A stretch of DNA of 56,295 nucleotides from Planctomycetota bacterium (GTDB lineage Bacteria; Planctomycetota; UBA8742; UBA2392), in NCBI GenBank assembly GCA_019186845.1, contig JABARW010000001.1:63120-119414 (forward strand), written 5' to 3'. The first letter of the stretch is position 1. The number at the start of each line of letters is the position of its first letter. Positions 8,499 to 17,679 of the stretch are shown piece by piece. Below the pieces are notes generated by a model. It worked only from the letters and a program-made list of their open reading frames with translations. It was not told where the DNA came from and searched no databases. Both the position numbers and the translations under genes were made by a program.

Positions 8499-11400
8499 TC
8501 AACGCACGTATTTATTGAACGCGGCCCGTGCGTTTGCCTTGTGATATTGAAGCTCCTGAAGCAACTGCTCCAGCGCCGAAAGACCCCCGCCCGGCGCAAA
8601 GCCCGCGCGGCGCGCAAACAGCTCGGCTTCCTCACCCTGGGGCAGGGCATCGTGGGGCTCCCCGTCGAGCAGCTGCATGCGGTTCATGATCTGGCGCACA
8701 AAGGCGTAGGCACCCAGCAGCGAGTCGTGGTCCGCCACGCTGATGAGCCGCTCGGCGCGGCAGGCCTCGATGGCCTCGAACATGCCCGGCTGGCGCAACA
8801 CCGGGCGCCTGGCTCCGTGGGCCAGCTGCAGGAACTCGATGACGAACTCGACATCGTGCAGGCCGCCGGCGGCGCGCTTGAGGTCGTCTTTGGGGGCATG
8901 GGCCATGACGCGCTCGCGCATCTCGCGCGTCTGGGCCGCGGCATCGGCCACGGCCACGGGATGGGCAAAGGCTTCGAGGGCGCGGGTGACGCGAAGGGCC
9001 AGAGGCGTGCTTGGGCCAAACAGCACGCGGGCGCGCGTGCAGGCCAGGCGCTCCCAGAAGTGGGCCTGCTCGGCGAGATAGCGCTCAAACTCCTCGACAC
9101 CGACGGCCAGGCTGCTCTTGCCGCCGTGGGGCCGCAGGCGCAGGTCTACGCGGTACAGCGCGCCGCGCTCGCTGGCGCTGGAGAGCATGTCGGAGGCGCG
9201 CCGGGCCACGCGCGTGTAGAAGGCCTGCGCCCGGGCCGCAAGCGAAGGATCGAGGCCGGCGGTGTCGTAGATAAACACAAGGTCCAGGTCGCTGGCGTAG
9301 TTCAGGGCGCGCGAGCCCAGCTTGCCCATGCCCACCACGCTCAGCGCCTCGCCCAGTGCCGCGCCGGGCAAAGCTTCGCGGCGGCCTTCCTCGCGCAGGG
9401 CCTGTTCGATCGCGGCCTCCAGCACGACCTCGGCCACCACGCACAGCTCGCGCAGCGTTTCGGGCAGCGGGGTGCGCTCGCTGATATCAAAGAGGCCGAT
9501 GCGCAGGAGTTCGACGTCGCGCTGCCAGTAGAGCGCGTCCAGCACGTCGGCCGAGGCCAGCACGCGGGCCGAAAGTTCCGCGCGCAGGCGTTCCTGATCC
9601 AGGCGCGTGAAAGTCTGGAGGTTGTCGATGAACTCGTCGACCAGACCGGGGCGGCGGCAGAGAATGTCTGACAGCCAGCGCGACTGGGCGGCGATGTTGC
9701 CGAACACTGCCAGGGCGCGCGGGTCCTCGGCCACCAGTTCAAACAGCATGGTCTTGGCGCCCAGGCGCGCCGTGATGCGCTCGAAGTTCATGAGCGTGAA
9801 GTCGGGGTCCGGCGTCTTGCCCGTGAAATCCAGCAGGGCCGGCATCATCGAGGCCAGGTACTTGCGCGCCCGCGGGCCGAACAGCCGGTTCTCCGGTGTC
9901 TCCTCGGCCAGCTCCCGGATCAGCCGAAAGGCCAGGGCCGGGTCCTTGAAGCCGTAACGCGCCAGAAGGCGCCTGGCCTCTTCCTCATTGGGGTCGGGGT
10001 CCAGCACCAGCTCGCTTTCCGCCGGCGCGTGCTGGGTCGAGAACAGGCCCGCGAACAGCCGCACCAGCAGGCCGCGCACCCTCAGCGTATGCGCCTTGAG
10101 ATCGTTGATCATCGCGCGGCCGGGGCTGAGTACTGCCCGGCTTTGCCCCGCAGCCCGGCGCGCCTCAAGGTCCGCTGTCTGCTGGGGCGCATAGCCCAGG
10201 CAGCGGGCGACGCGCTCGATGTCGGTACGGCTGTCCGGCACACGATAGGTCTGCAACCCCTCCCAGAGCTGGAGCCGGTGCTCGATGCCGCGCAGGAAGC
10301 GGTAGGCCTGGGCCAGCTCGTCGGATTCGGCGCGCCTGAGCACGCCGTTTTGCGCCAGCGCCTTGAGGGCACCCAACGTATCTCGCACGCGCAGCGCCGG
10401 CAGGCGGCCGCCATTGAGCAGTTGCAGGAACTGCGTGACGAACTCGATGTCGCGGATGCCGCCAAAGCCGTGCTTGAGGTCGCGGAATGTATCCTGCCCG
10501 GCCTCGGCCCGCTGCTCAATCTGCCGTTTGAGGCCCTTGATCTCGTTGATTTCACCCACCGTTAGATACTTGCGGTAAATCCATGGCGTGAGCCGGGCGA
10601 ACATGGTTTCGCCCAGCTCCAGATCGCCGGCGCAGGGCCGCGCCTTGAGCAGGGCCTGGCGCTCCAAGGTTGAGCCAAACGAGAAGTAATACTGGACCGT
10701 GCTCTCCAGCCCCCGGGCCAGCCGCCCCTTCTTGCCGTCGGGCCGCAGGCGGGTATCCACACGGAAAACGTTGCCGTCCTCCGTGACCTGATCGATCAGC
10801 GGAATCATGGCCTCGGCGATCTTGACGGCGAACTCCGGGCCCGAAAGGCCGCGCCCCTCCTGCGGCTGGGCCGGCTCGCCGTCAAAGACGAAGCTCAGGT
10901 CGATGTCCGAGGCATAGTTCAGCTCGCGCGCCCCCAGCTTGCCAAAGGCAATCACGCAGAACCTGAAGTCGCCGCCCGCGGGCAAGGCGCGGCGCCGGGC
11001 AATCTCGCCCTTGGCGTACTCACAGGCCACCTGCAAGGCGCCATCGGCCAAGGCACTGATCTCGGCCGTGACGGCCTCCAGGGGAAACTGCAGGGCGCGC
11101 TCGTGATACAGCACGCGCGTGGCGAAGTCGCGGTGCGTCAGGCGCAGCGCGGCCAGAACTTCCACGCCCTGGGCCAGGCGCTCGCGGCCGCGATTGATGA
11201 TCTGCTCTTTGGTGACGGGCTGGGCCAGCTCCTCGACGGAAAGCCCCATGAACTCCCGCCAGCCCCCGCGCACGAGATGATTGGCCAGGGGCCGCGAATG
11301 GCCCAGCAGGACGAACAGCCGCGAAAAGGCCTCCGGCAGTTGCAGCGACAGTTGCACGAACTCCGCCGCCGAATCCGGCGTGGCCACCAGGCGCTCGATA

Positions 11401-11612
11401 GCGCGCACGGAATCTTCCGGCGATGGCGAAGCCTCGAGCGTGCGCGCCAGCATGTCAACGAAGGCCTCCGAAGCCTCCGCGCCCACGCCACGCAGCGCAT
11501 GGCGGATCTCCTCGGCGGCAATCTGCAGAGCTTCGCCGCCAAATGGCTCCAGCTCCTCCTCCGTCGAAGGGGGCAGGGGCCAGTCCACTTTGCGGGGGTC
11601 GGGCAACTCCAT
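8499..11612 (-). CDS. glnE: Bifunctional glutamine synthetase adenylyltransferase / adenylyl-removing enzyme
   Basis: Controls glutamine synthetase by adding AMP to, or removing it from, a conserved Tyr, in response to glutamine and PII protein. 1037 residues, slightly longer than the E. coli protein (about 946). Two nucleotidyltransferase domains are visible. The N-terminal adenylyl-removing half has FGKLGARELNYASDIDLSFV near residue 232, and the C-terminal adenylyltransferase half has MGKLGSRALNYASDLDLVFI near 770. GGIRDIEFVTQFLQL and GGLHDVEFVIEFLQL follow each. Start MELPDPRKVDW is chosen over longer frames because TGC-TATACT ends 6 bases upstream and the extra N-terminal residues are basic junk. 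No PII-uridylyltransferase gene is visible nearby. Confidence 0.96.
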   Translation of the reverse strand: MELPDPRKVDWPLPPSTEEELEPFGGEALQIAAEEIRHALRGVGAEASEAFVDMLARTLEASPSPEDSVRAIERLVATPDSAAEFVQLSLQLPEAFSRLFVLLGHSRPLANHLVRGGWREFMGLSVEELAQPVTKEQIINRGRERLAQGVEVLAALRLTHRDFATRVLYHERALQFPLEAVTAEISALADGALQVACEYAKGEIARRRALPAGGDFRFCVIAFGKLGARELNYASDIDLSFVFDGEPAQPQEGRGLSGPEFAVKIAEAMIPLIDQVTEDGNVFRVDTRLRPDGKKGRLARGLESTVQYYFSFGSTLERQALLKARPCAGDLELGETMFARLTPWIYRKYLTVGEINEIKGLKRQIEQRAEAGQDTFRDLKHGFGGIRDIEFVTQFLQLLNGGRLPALRVRDTLGALKALAQNGVLRRAESDELAQAYRFLRGIEHRLQLWEGLQTYRVPDSRTDIERVARCLGYAPQQTADLEARRAAGQSRAVLSPGRAMINDLKAHTLRVRGLLVRLFAGLFSTQHAPAESELVLDPDPNEEEARRLLARYGFKDPALAFRLIRELAEETPENRLFGPRARKYLASMMPALLDFTGKTPDPDFTLMNFERITARLGAKTMLFELVAEDPRALAVFGNIAAQSRWLSDILCRRPGLVDEFIDNLQTFTRLDQERLRAELSARVLASADVLDALYWQRDVELLRIGLFDISERTPLPETLRELCVVAEVVLEAAIEQALREEGRREALPGAALGEALSVVGMGKLGSRALNYASDLDLVFIYDTAGLDPSLAARAQAFYTRVARRASDMLSSASERGALYRVDLRLRPHGGKSSLAVGVEEFERYLAEQAHFWERLACTRARVLFGPSTPLALRVTRALEAFAHPVAVADAAAQTREMRERVMAHAPKDDLKRAAGGLHDVEFVIEFLQLAHGARRPVLRQPGMFEAIEACRAERLISVADHDSLLGAYAFVRQIMNRMQLLDGEPHDALPQGEEAELFARRAGFAPGGGLSALEQLLQELQYHKANARAAFNKYVR

Positions 11613-11618
11613 CGCCCG

Positions 11619-11627
11619 AGTATAGCA
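11619..11627 (-). promoter_or_regulatory. Extended -10 (TGC-TATACT), leaderless glnE promoter
   Basis: TGC directly followed by TATACT, ending 6 bases before the glnE ATG. This is the best of the leaderless-type promoters in the window. No convincing -35 is seen, as expected for an extended -10. Confidence 0.6.
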
Positions 11628-11649
11628 GTGCCGCGAAGCCCCAAACCCG

Positions 11650-11841
11650 TCAGGCGCGAACGTCCAGACTGCGGCCCAACTGCGTGGCTTCCTGCACCAG
11701 CTTCTGCATTTCTTCGCCCGTGGCCTTCTGAACCTGCATGACTTTCTTGAGGGCCGCGACCTCAAAGGCCATCTCCGTGCGCATCTGCTGAGGACGCATC
11801 AGAATGGAGGCGAGGTCGCTGTTGCTGAACTGGATTTCCAT
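11650..11841 (-). CDS. YjfB-like small helical protein
   Basis: 63 residues, MEIQFSNSDLASILM at the start, then EVAALKKVMQVQKATGEEMQ. Length, the helical middle with LKKVM and the polar spacing resemble the YjfB family, annotated as putative motility protein and of unknown mechanism. Start ATG at 11841 has GGAG 7 bases upstream and a good promoter, better supported than the ATG 6 codons earlier. It sits 37 bases upstream of glnE but glnE has its own promoter. No flagellar operon is in the window. Confidence 0.7.
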   Translation of the reverse strand: MEIQFSNSDLASILMRPQQMRTEMAFEVAALKKVMQVQKATGEEMQKLVQEATQLGRSLDVRA

Positions 11842-11867
11842 GGCGGCTCCAGAACTCACTTGATCGG

Positions 11868-11895
11868 ATACTATCTAATTTACGAAATCCGTCAA
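11868..11895 (-). promoter_or_regulatory. Sigma70-type promoter for the YjfB-like gene
   Basis: TTGACG, 16-base spacer, TAGTAT on the minus strand within a conspicuously AT-rich stretch (about 11855-11915). It gives a leader of roughly 20 bases that includes the GGAG ribosome binding site. Confidence 0.65.
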
Positions 11896-11984
11896 TAATA
11901 AAAATCCGCCCCGCACGCTCCGAATTCCTGTTCTTGCGTTCAGTCCCCGCTCACCGATGCCGATGCAGAGCCGGGAGATTGCCC

Positions 11985-12494
11985 ATGGTAAGGAAAATCA
12001 CGCGCCGCTTCACCGAGACCCTGCGTCGCATGGACCGCGCCCTCATTCGCGAGCCGGAAATCGAAGCCGGCTTCTCGCAATCACTGGCGGGGACCTGCCA
12101 GAACGAAAGCGCCATGCGCGGACGCCTGACATTCCGCAACGCCGGCCTGCTGCGCAAGGCCCTCTTCGCACTGCTGGGCCAGCGCCGCCGCGTCATCAGC
12201 TTGATTTGTGACCGCGTGGAGTTCTGCGACGGTGCGGCCATGGCCGCGGTACTGGAGTTTTCCATGGCCTGCAAGGAGCAGGGCATTCGACTGTTCTTCG
12301 TCGACCCCAGCGAAAGCCTGTGCGACGCCTTCAGCCTGTATCGCCTCCATTCGATGCTTGATGCCATGAGCACGCGGCAGAGAGTCCTTCCCGGCAACCA
12401 GGCGGCGGACCTGGGCGAAGACGCCCTGGTGATTGTGATCGAGGACGAGTTTCCCGATTCCATCCGCATCGAGCCCGTGCAGGACGCGGCTTGA
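11985..12494 (+). CDS. STAS-like domain protein (possible anti-sigma antagonist type)
   Basis: 169 residues. The core (about 45-140) has the STAS order of beta strands and helices: RGRLTFRNAGLLRKALFALL, then RRRVISLICDRVEFCDGAAM, AAVLEFSMACKEQGIRLFFV, and SLYRLHSMLDAM. In true anti-sigma-factor antagonists the loop before the second helix carries a phosphorylatable Ser (D-S-S/T-G); here the matching loop reads FCDGAAM with no Ser, so phosphorylation control is doubtful. A basic N-terminus (MVRKITRRFTETLRR) precedes it. Ribosome binding site GGGAGA lies 6 bases before ATG 11985. It is divergent from the YjfB-like gene; no kinase or sigma factor partner is adjacent. Confidence 0.6.
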   Translation: MVRKITRRFTETLRRMDRALIREPEIEAGFSQSLAGTCQNESAMRGRLTFRNAGLLRKALFALLGQRRRVISLICDRVEFCDGAAMAAVLEFSMACKEQGIRLFFVDPSESLCDAFSLYRLHSMLDAMSTRQRVLPGNQAADLGEDALVIVIEDEFPDSIRIEPVQDAA

Positions 12495-12507
12495 GCACTG
12501 CGCCTCA

Positions 12508-12535
12508 TTGACAGCTTGGGGGCTTTCTTTACTTT
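12508..12535 (+). promoter_or_regulatory. Promoter of tRNA-Ser
   Basis: Consensus TTGACA, 16-base spacer, TACTTT, placing the transcription start about 14 bases before the tRNA 5' end. Confidence 0.55.
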
Positions 12536-12556
12536 GTGCCTCTCAATTTCGGCTGC

Positions 12557-12806
<250 letters not shown>

Positions 12807-12813
12807 GCTGCAT

Positions 12814-12850
12814 GGGAGGGCGCATGTCCTGCGCCCTCCCGCTGCTTTTT
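12814..12850 (+). terminator. Duplicated terminator
   Basis: Exact second copy of the tRNA-Ser terminator; it would catch read-through past the first one. Confidence 0.8.
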
Positions 12851-12886
12851 CCGCGGCTCCACCACCAGGAACCAATGGACACACCT

Positions 12887-12906
12887 GGCGGGTTCAAATC
12901 CCGGCC
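12887..12906 (+). other. T-arm-like remnant
   Basis: GGCGGGTTCAAATCCCGGCC has the TTCAAAT loop and a nearly complete stem like a tRNA T arm, with no tRNA body around it. It may be a second, more decayed tRNA fragment or chance. Confidence 0.3.
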
Positions 12907-12980
12907 CAGGGCAAACGACGGCGTGACGACAAGAAGGCCGGGCGCGCAGCGCCGCACGACACCTCAATCTGCCCGGAACA

Positions 12981-15812
12981 TCACAGAAGCGTTCGCGACC
13001 AGTTGCCTTCGTTGGTCGCGGCGATGGGTTGCGAGCGCATAGCCGCGTCGCAGATGGCGCGGATTTCCTCGCCCGTGAACTTGCGATGGATGAAATCCAC
13101 CCTGAAGCGGCTGGCCCCTGCTTTCTGCAGCTCTGACTGCCGGTGCGCGATCGAATAGGCCTCCTTGCCCATGATGATCGTGCGGCAGTGATGGTCTATG
13201 GCCAGAAACTCCTCGCCATAGGAGTTCTTCATCGTCATCTCATGGAAGCCGCAGTAAGCACGGCCGGGGCAGTGGCCCAGCATATTGGCATACACGCAGC
13301 TCTCCGCCGTGAAGAGAGGCGTGTCCTGGTAGGTCACGATGTCGGCCTCGGGGCCGAACTCGCCCAGCACCGCGCGCATGTTCTCGATGCCGTCCTCGAC
13401 GCTGAGTGTCACGCGCGAACAGCCCTGCTCCAGCCAGGCGCGCGCGGCCTCGCGGCTGAGCGTGTACAGGGGCCAGTCCGCGATGATGTCGAGGCCCGCG
13501 CCCCTGAAATCCGGAATGCGCGGCTCAAAGGTCAGGCCCAGCCTTCGCGTGGCCACGTCGGCGCTGCGCCGCATGATCGTGGCCGTGCCCATGCGCTTGC
13601 GCTTGTCCACGCCCGCCATGCGCGCGAGGTACTCAAAACCGCCCAGGTTCGACACGCAGAAGCGCCGTGCGCCCGCGGCATAGAGGTCACGCAGCTTCCA
13701 TTCCATGCCCGCGTGTTCCCAGGCGCGCGTGATCACGGGCAGGGCCACGCGCAGCCTTTGGCCGTGGCGCCCCAGTGCCTCAACAAGCGCCTCGGGGCGG
13801 TCATTGGCGATGTCTACAAAGACCTCATCAAGCTGCTCCAGCGGCAGATGCTCGAGATAGGCCACACGGTCCACCAGCGCGGCAAAGCGCGGCTTGTGCT
13901 TGACGCGGCCCGTGCCCTGCTGCGTCGGCGTGGCCAGGGCTGCGCGCACATCCGCCAGCTTGCGGATGCGCGCCACGCTCACGGTTTCGTCGAAGGCGGC
14001 AAAGAACTGGCGGCGCGCCTCGTTGACTTCGCCCGCGGGGGTGAACACGCCGGCGGGCACAGCCGCGCTGAATTTGCCCAGGGCAAAGCGCGTGCTGCCC
14101 AGGCGCTCGAAGAATTCGCGCAGGCGGGCTTCGTCCATGGGCTGGCTGTCAGCGAAGAGCAGCTTGACGGGATACTCGCGCACAAGCTCGATGGGGCCGT
14201 GGCGGCCGGTGATCACCATCTTGCCGGGCATGCCCAGCTCGCCCAGGCGCGGCGCGTCGCGGTCAATGCGGAAGGTGATGTCGATGTTGACCTTGAGGCG
14301 GGCGCGCGAAAGCTTGGCGGGAACCTTGGTGGGATACTTGCGCTTGAGCGCCTGGCTCGAGATCAGCCGCACCTCGTCGCCGGCCTTGACGCCAGGCGGC
14401 ACGGGGATGGTCACTTCCTCGCCGGCCTTGACGTTGAAGACGCGCTTGCCCGCAAGGTTGAGCTTGTCGGCGGCGAACTTGACCGGTTCGCGCTCCGCAG
14501 AAACCTCGGCGCCGGCGTCAATGCGCGTGGACTTGCCGGACTCGCGGAACTCGATGGCCTTTTCGCGGGCGGCATCCCGGCTGTGCCGGGGGGCTGCACG
14601 CTGCGCTTCTGCGTCATCAGCAACGGTGACCGGCCTGGCGCTGTAGCCGGGCCCCAGTTCGGAGCGGTCATCAACTTCTGCTCCCTCGCGGTGCAGCCTG
14701 GCGCCGCTTGGCTTGACCATCAGGCCGTCGTGGCGCTCGAAGTCAGCGGCGGCGCGGAAGGCGGCGCGGCCCAGGTGCACGCGCTCTATGGTGCCAAGGT
14801 AGAGCCCCTGGGGCTCGCTTTCGTCCTTGTCCGCGACGTTCTTGTGCTCGTTGTGGCTGCCAAAATAGAACAGCTCCGTGGCCTCGCGCGAGTAAATGAC
14901 CTTGAGCTGCTCCTCGGCCGCCTTGATGTCCACGGGCTGCCCGTCGATGGCCTTACGGTAGAGGTCCGTCACGGCCGCGACATAAAGCGGGCTCTTACGC
15001 CGGCCTTCGATCTTCACGCTCCTGACGCCCAGGCGCGCCAGTTCCGGGATGACCGAGGGCGCCTGCAGGTCCTTCATCGAAAAGGCCTTGCCCTCGCCCA
15101 GCGGGGTCACAAAGGAATCGCGGCAGGTGTAGGCGCATTTTCCCCGGTTGCCGCTGCGCCCCGTCACCTGGGATGAAAACAGGCACAGGCCCGAGTAGCT
15201 GTAGCACAGCGAGCCGTGAACAAAGGTCTCAAGCTCAATGCCGCACTGGGACCGGATGGCGTCAATCTCATTGAGGGTGAGTTCGCGCGCCAGAATCGCG
15301 CGCTCAAAGCCGTTGCGCTCGCACCACTTGGCGCCGTCCACGTTGTGCACCAGCATCTGGGTGCTGGCGTGCCACTTGAGGCGCGGGAAATACTCGCGGA
15401 TGATGCGGTACACGCCGAAGTCCTGCACGATCACGGCATCGACGCCCATCTCCTCGCAGTCGGTCAGCATGGAAATGAGTTCGTCCAGCTCCTTCTGCTG
15501 AATGACGGTGTTGATCGTGACGTACACCTTGCGGCCGCGATCATGGGCAAAGCCCACCGCCTGGTCGAGCTGTTCGACCGTGAAGTTCTCGGCCTGGGCG
15601 CGCGCGGAGAATGACTTCAAACCGAGGTAAACGGCGTCGGCGCCGTAGTCCATGGCCGCGTAGAAGGCCTCGGGGCCGCCGGCCGGCGCCAGCAGTTCGG
15701 GCCGGGGGTGTTTCGGCGGCAGCTTGGAGGTCTCAGCGTCGGCCTCGGGTTGAGGCAGCCTGCTGGTGGGCTTGTCGGAGGCGTTCAGCGCGGCTTTGGC
15801 GGTGTCGGGCAT
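12981..15812 (-). CDS. U32 family protein (RlhA/YegQ-like) with central extra domain
   Basis: 943 residues. The N-terminal third carries the U32 barrel: PRPELLAPAGGPEAFYAAMD, GADAVYLGLKSFSARA, then LETFVHGSLCYSYSGLCLFS and GRSGNRGKCAYTCR. KIEGRRKSPLYVAAVTDLYR marks the peptidase U32 signature. A beta-rich insert at about 390-560 (VFNVKAGEEVTIPVPPGV, KVNIDITFRI) corresponds to the collagenase-like extra domain (DUF3656) of long family members. Near the C-terminus, Cys in ESCVYANMLGHCPGRAYCGF and IDHHCRTIIM could bind an Fe-S cluster. E. coli RlhA hydroxylates 23S rRNA C2501 and others act in ubiquinone hydroxylation; the long form most resembles RlhA. Precise substrate is inferred. Confidence 0.88.
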   Translation of the reverse strand: MPDTAKAALNASDKPTSRLPQPEADAETSKLPPKHPRPELLAPAGGPEAFYAAMDYGADAVYLGLKSFSARAQAENFTVEQLDQAVGFAHDRGRKVYVTINTVIQQKELDELISMLTDCEEMGVDAVIVQDFGVYRIIREYFPRLKWHASTQMLVHNVDGAKWCERNGFERAILARELTLNEIDAIRSQCGIELETFVHGSLCYSYSGLCLFSSQVTGRSGNRGKCAYTCRDSFVTPLGEGKAFSMKDLQAPSVIPELARLGVRSVKIEGRRKSPLYVAAVTDLYRKAIDGQPVDIKAAEEQLKVIYSREATELFYFGSHNEHKNVADKDESEPQGLYLGTIERVHLGRAAFRAAADFERHDGLMVKPSGARLHREGAEVDDRSELGPGYSARPVTVADDAEAQRAAPRHSRDAAREKAIEFRESGKSTRIDAGAEVSAEREPVKFAADKLNLAGKRVFNVKAGEEVTIPVPPGVKAGDEVRLISSQALKRKYPTKVPAKLSRARLKVNIDITFRIDRDAPRLGELGMPGKMVITGRHGPIELVREYPVKLLFADSQPMDEARLREFFERLGSTRFALGKFSAAVPAGVFTPAGEVNEARRQFFAAFDETVSVARIRKLADVRAALATPTQQGTGRVKHKPRFAALVDRVAYLEHLPLEQLDEVFVDIANDRPEALVEALGRHGQRLRVALPVITRAWEHAGMEWKLRDLYAAGARRFCVSNLGGFEYLARMAGVDKRKRMGTATIMRRSADVATRRLGLTFEPRIPDFRGAGLDIIADWPLYTLSREAARAWLEQGCSRVTLSVEDGIENMRAVLGEFGPEADIVTYQDTPLFTAESCVYANMLGHCPGRAYCGFHEMTMKNSYGEEFLAIDHHCRTIIMGKEAYSIAHRQSELQKAGASRFRVDFIHRKFTGEEIRAICDAAMRSQPIAATNEGNWSRTLL

Positions 15813-15911
15813 ACTCTACGCCTTGGCGTGATCGCCGCAGCGCCTTGTTGGGTCGGTCTTGGGCCTACAGTCACGCAAGGCTACGAAGCACGGGCGCCAA
15901 AGCAACTGGAG

Positions 15912-15930
15912 AGCCGGTGATGGACCGGCT
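15912..15930. other. Palindrome in the 221-bp gap between the U32 and aldolase genes
   Basis: AGCCGGT-GATGG-ACCGGCT, a perfect 7-bp stem. No T-run on the minus strand. It may weakly terminate the aldolase transcript or be a regulatory stem; I see no other signal between 15813 and 16033. Confidence 0.35.
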
Positions 15931-16033
15931 TGTGCGCCCCGCAACGAATGAAGGAACCTCTTGGCAACCGTCGTGTGTGCCGCACCGCAGAAGCCGGCCG
16001 TTCTCACGGCAGGCACGGATTACTCGTCAGCTT

Positions 16034-16684
16034 CTAGATGGCGCCTTTGGCGTTCTCCCAGTCCTTCAGGAACTGGGCCAGGCCCTTGTCCGTCAGCGGG
16101 TGCTGCACGAGCTGCGAGAACACCTTGAAGGGAATCGTGGAAACATCGGCACCCATCAGGGCCGCCTGATGAACGTGAATGGGGTGGCGGATGCTGGCGG
16201 CCAGAATCTGCGTTTCAAAGCCGTAATTGTCGTAGATCTTGCGGATTTCGCCGATGATCTGCATGCCGTCCTGGCCGATGTCGTCCAGGCGGCCGATGAA
16301 CGGGCTTACGTAGGTCGCGCCGGCCTTGGCCGCCAGCAGCGCCTGCACGGGGCTGAAGCAGAGCGTCACGTTGGTCTTCACACCGTCGCCGCTGAGGCGG
16401 CGGCAGGCCTTGAGGCCCTCGGGAATCAGGGGCAGCTTGATGACCACGTTTTCGCCGTACTTCAGCAGTTCCTTGGCCTGGGCCAGCATGCCATCCGCAT
16501 CCAGGGCCGTGACCTCGAGGCTCACGGGCCCCTTGACCAGCTTGCAGATCTCCGCCGCGACTTCCTTGAAGGGGCGGCCGCTCTTGGCCACCAGCGTCGG
16601 GTTGGTTGTGACGCCATCGAGGATGCCCAGGGCATTGGCCTCACGGATTTCCTTCACGTCCGCCGTATCAATGAAGAATTTCAT
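16034..16684 (-). CDS. Transaldolase/fructose-6-phosphate aldolase, small TalC/FSA type
   Basis: Class I aldolase of the small transaldolase family: either transfers dihydroxyacetone from fructose 6-phosphate to erythrose 4-phosphate (pentose phosphate pathway) or cleaves fructose 6-phosphate. 216 residues, normal for the family (about 215-220). The N-terminus [13 protein letters not shown] and [14 protein letters not shown] are family signatures. Lys83 in VVIKLPL is the Schiff-base lysine. [14 protein letters not shown] and [20 protein letters not shown] complete the barrel. Which of the two activities dominates cannot be told from sequence alone. It stands alone, 98 bases downstream of the DUF4190 gene cluster end. 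Confidence 0.93.
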   Translation of the reverse strand: MKFFIDTADVKEIREANALGILDGVTTNPTLVAKSGRPFKEVAAEICKLVKGPVSLEVTALDADGMLAQAKELLKYGENVVIKLPLIPEGLKACRRLSGDGVKTNVTLCFSPVQALLAAKAGATYVSPFIGRLDDIGQDGMQIIGEIRKIYDNYGFETQILAASIRHPIHVHQAALMGADVSTIPFKVFSQLVQHPLTDKGLAQFLKDWENAKGAI

Positions 16685-16784
16685 GTCTCGTTCTCTCGAA
16701 GTTGGGTGCCTGCCGCGCAGCGCCAGAGCCTAGCCCCACGCCCGCCCAATGCAACCTGTGGAAAACGCCAGCCCGGACCGACCG

Positions 16785-17639
16785 TCACTCCTGAATGATC
16801 GAATAGTGGTTCTTGCCGATGTCATAAACCTTCATGGAGTGCGACCTGCCGTCATAGGCCGTGAATCGCACGGTACACGACGCTGACCCCGTGACGGTCA
16901 GCTCGAAGTTGCCGGCGTATTCGTTCAGCTCTCCGTCCCAGACCAGATCGTTGATCTTCAGCGCCCCCTGCACGACGCCCAAAGCCTCCCCCGGCGCGCC
17001 ATTAGAAATGCCCGGCTTGCCGTGTTCGGCCAGGCGGGGCCCGCCGGGCGCCAGGGACTGGTTGTTGCGCTCGTAGTAGGTCTTGAGCCTTGAGCGAATC
17101 AGCTCAAAATCCTCGCGCAGCTGGGCGGCGTCCACCTCCAGGTTCTGCCGGCTCTGCTGCGAGACGTAGTGATACCAGGCAAAGCCGGCCGCCACGGCCC
17201 CCAGCAGCAGCACCACGTTGATGACCGTTCCGGTGATCGCAAGACCGCGGCCGGTGCGTGAGCCGTTGGGGCCCGTTTCAGCAATGGCCAGTGCGCCCAG
17301 CACAATGCCCACCAGCACCGCAATGCCCAAAACGCCGCAAAGCACACCGCCCACCAGCCCCACTCCGGCACAGATCAGGGAGCCCACTGCCTTGCCGCTT
17401 TGCGGCTTGGCCACGCCAAAATCGGGCATCATGGGCGGCGGCGGAGGCATGTAGCCAGGAGGCGGCATGTAGCCTGGCATTGCATAGCCCGGCATCGGCG
17501 GCGCCATGGGTCGCGGCGGCGGCGGAGGCGGCGGAGGCGGCGGCGGCGCGCCGTAGAACGGGCTCGCGCCTTGGCCTGAAGTCGTTGGGCGTTCGCCCCA
17601 GGGGCGGGGCGCTTGAGGTTCGTCAGGTGCCTGGCTCAT
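16785..17639 (-). CDS. DUF4190-type membrane protein, paralogue 3
   Basis: 284 residues. A proline-rich cytoplasmic head (about 1-75) with an uninterrupted proline run near residue 35 and PGYMPPPGYMPPPPPM. Next is a DUF4190 membrane segment at about 88-165: GSLICAGVGLVGGVLCGVLG, GIVLGALAIAETG, GLAITGTVINVVLLLGAVAA. The C-terminal domain (about 175-284) is shared with the two upstream neighbours: DFELIRSRLKTYYERNNQSL, APGGP, NFELTVTGSASCTVRF, and KVYDIGKNHYSI. Function unknown. Although third in a tandem series, it has a separate -10-like TAGACT 6 bases before its ATG, so it may be expressed independently. Confidence 0.75.
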   Translation of the reverse strand: MSQAPDEPQAPRPWGERPTTSGQGASPFYGAPPPPPPPPPPPRPMAPPMPGYAMPGYMPPPGYMPPPPPMMPDFGVAKPQSGKAVGSLICAGVGLVGGVLCGVLGIAVLVGIVLGALAIAETGPNGSRTGRGLAITGTVINVVLLLGAVAAGFAWYHYVSQQSRQNLEVDAAQLREDFELIRSRLKTYYERNNQSLAPGGPRLAEHGKPGISNGAPGEALGVVQGALKINDLVWDGELNEYAGNFELTVTGSASCTVRFTAYDGRSHSMKVYDIGKNHYSIIQE

Positions 17640-17645
17640 GGCTTC

Positions 17646-17651
17646 AGTCTA
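17646..17651 (-). promoter_or_regulatory. -10 element (TAGACT) 6 nt before ATG 17639
   Basis: TAGACT-GAAGCC-ATG, exactly the hexamer and spacing also found before ppk1. GAAG is at best a weak ribosome binding site. Confidence 0.45.
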
Positions 17652-17679
17652 GTTCCCGCGAAAAATGTGTGCAGGCCGC

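Noticed and set aside
13143..15176. 677-codon open frame opposite the U32 gene
   Set aside because: Antisense shadow of a GC-rich coding region; no family match, no start signal, and the minus strand encodes a clear U32 protein.
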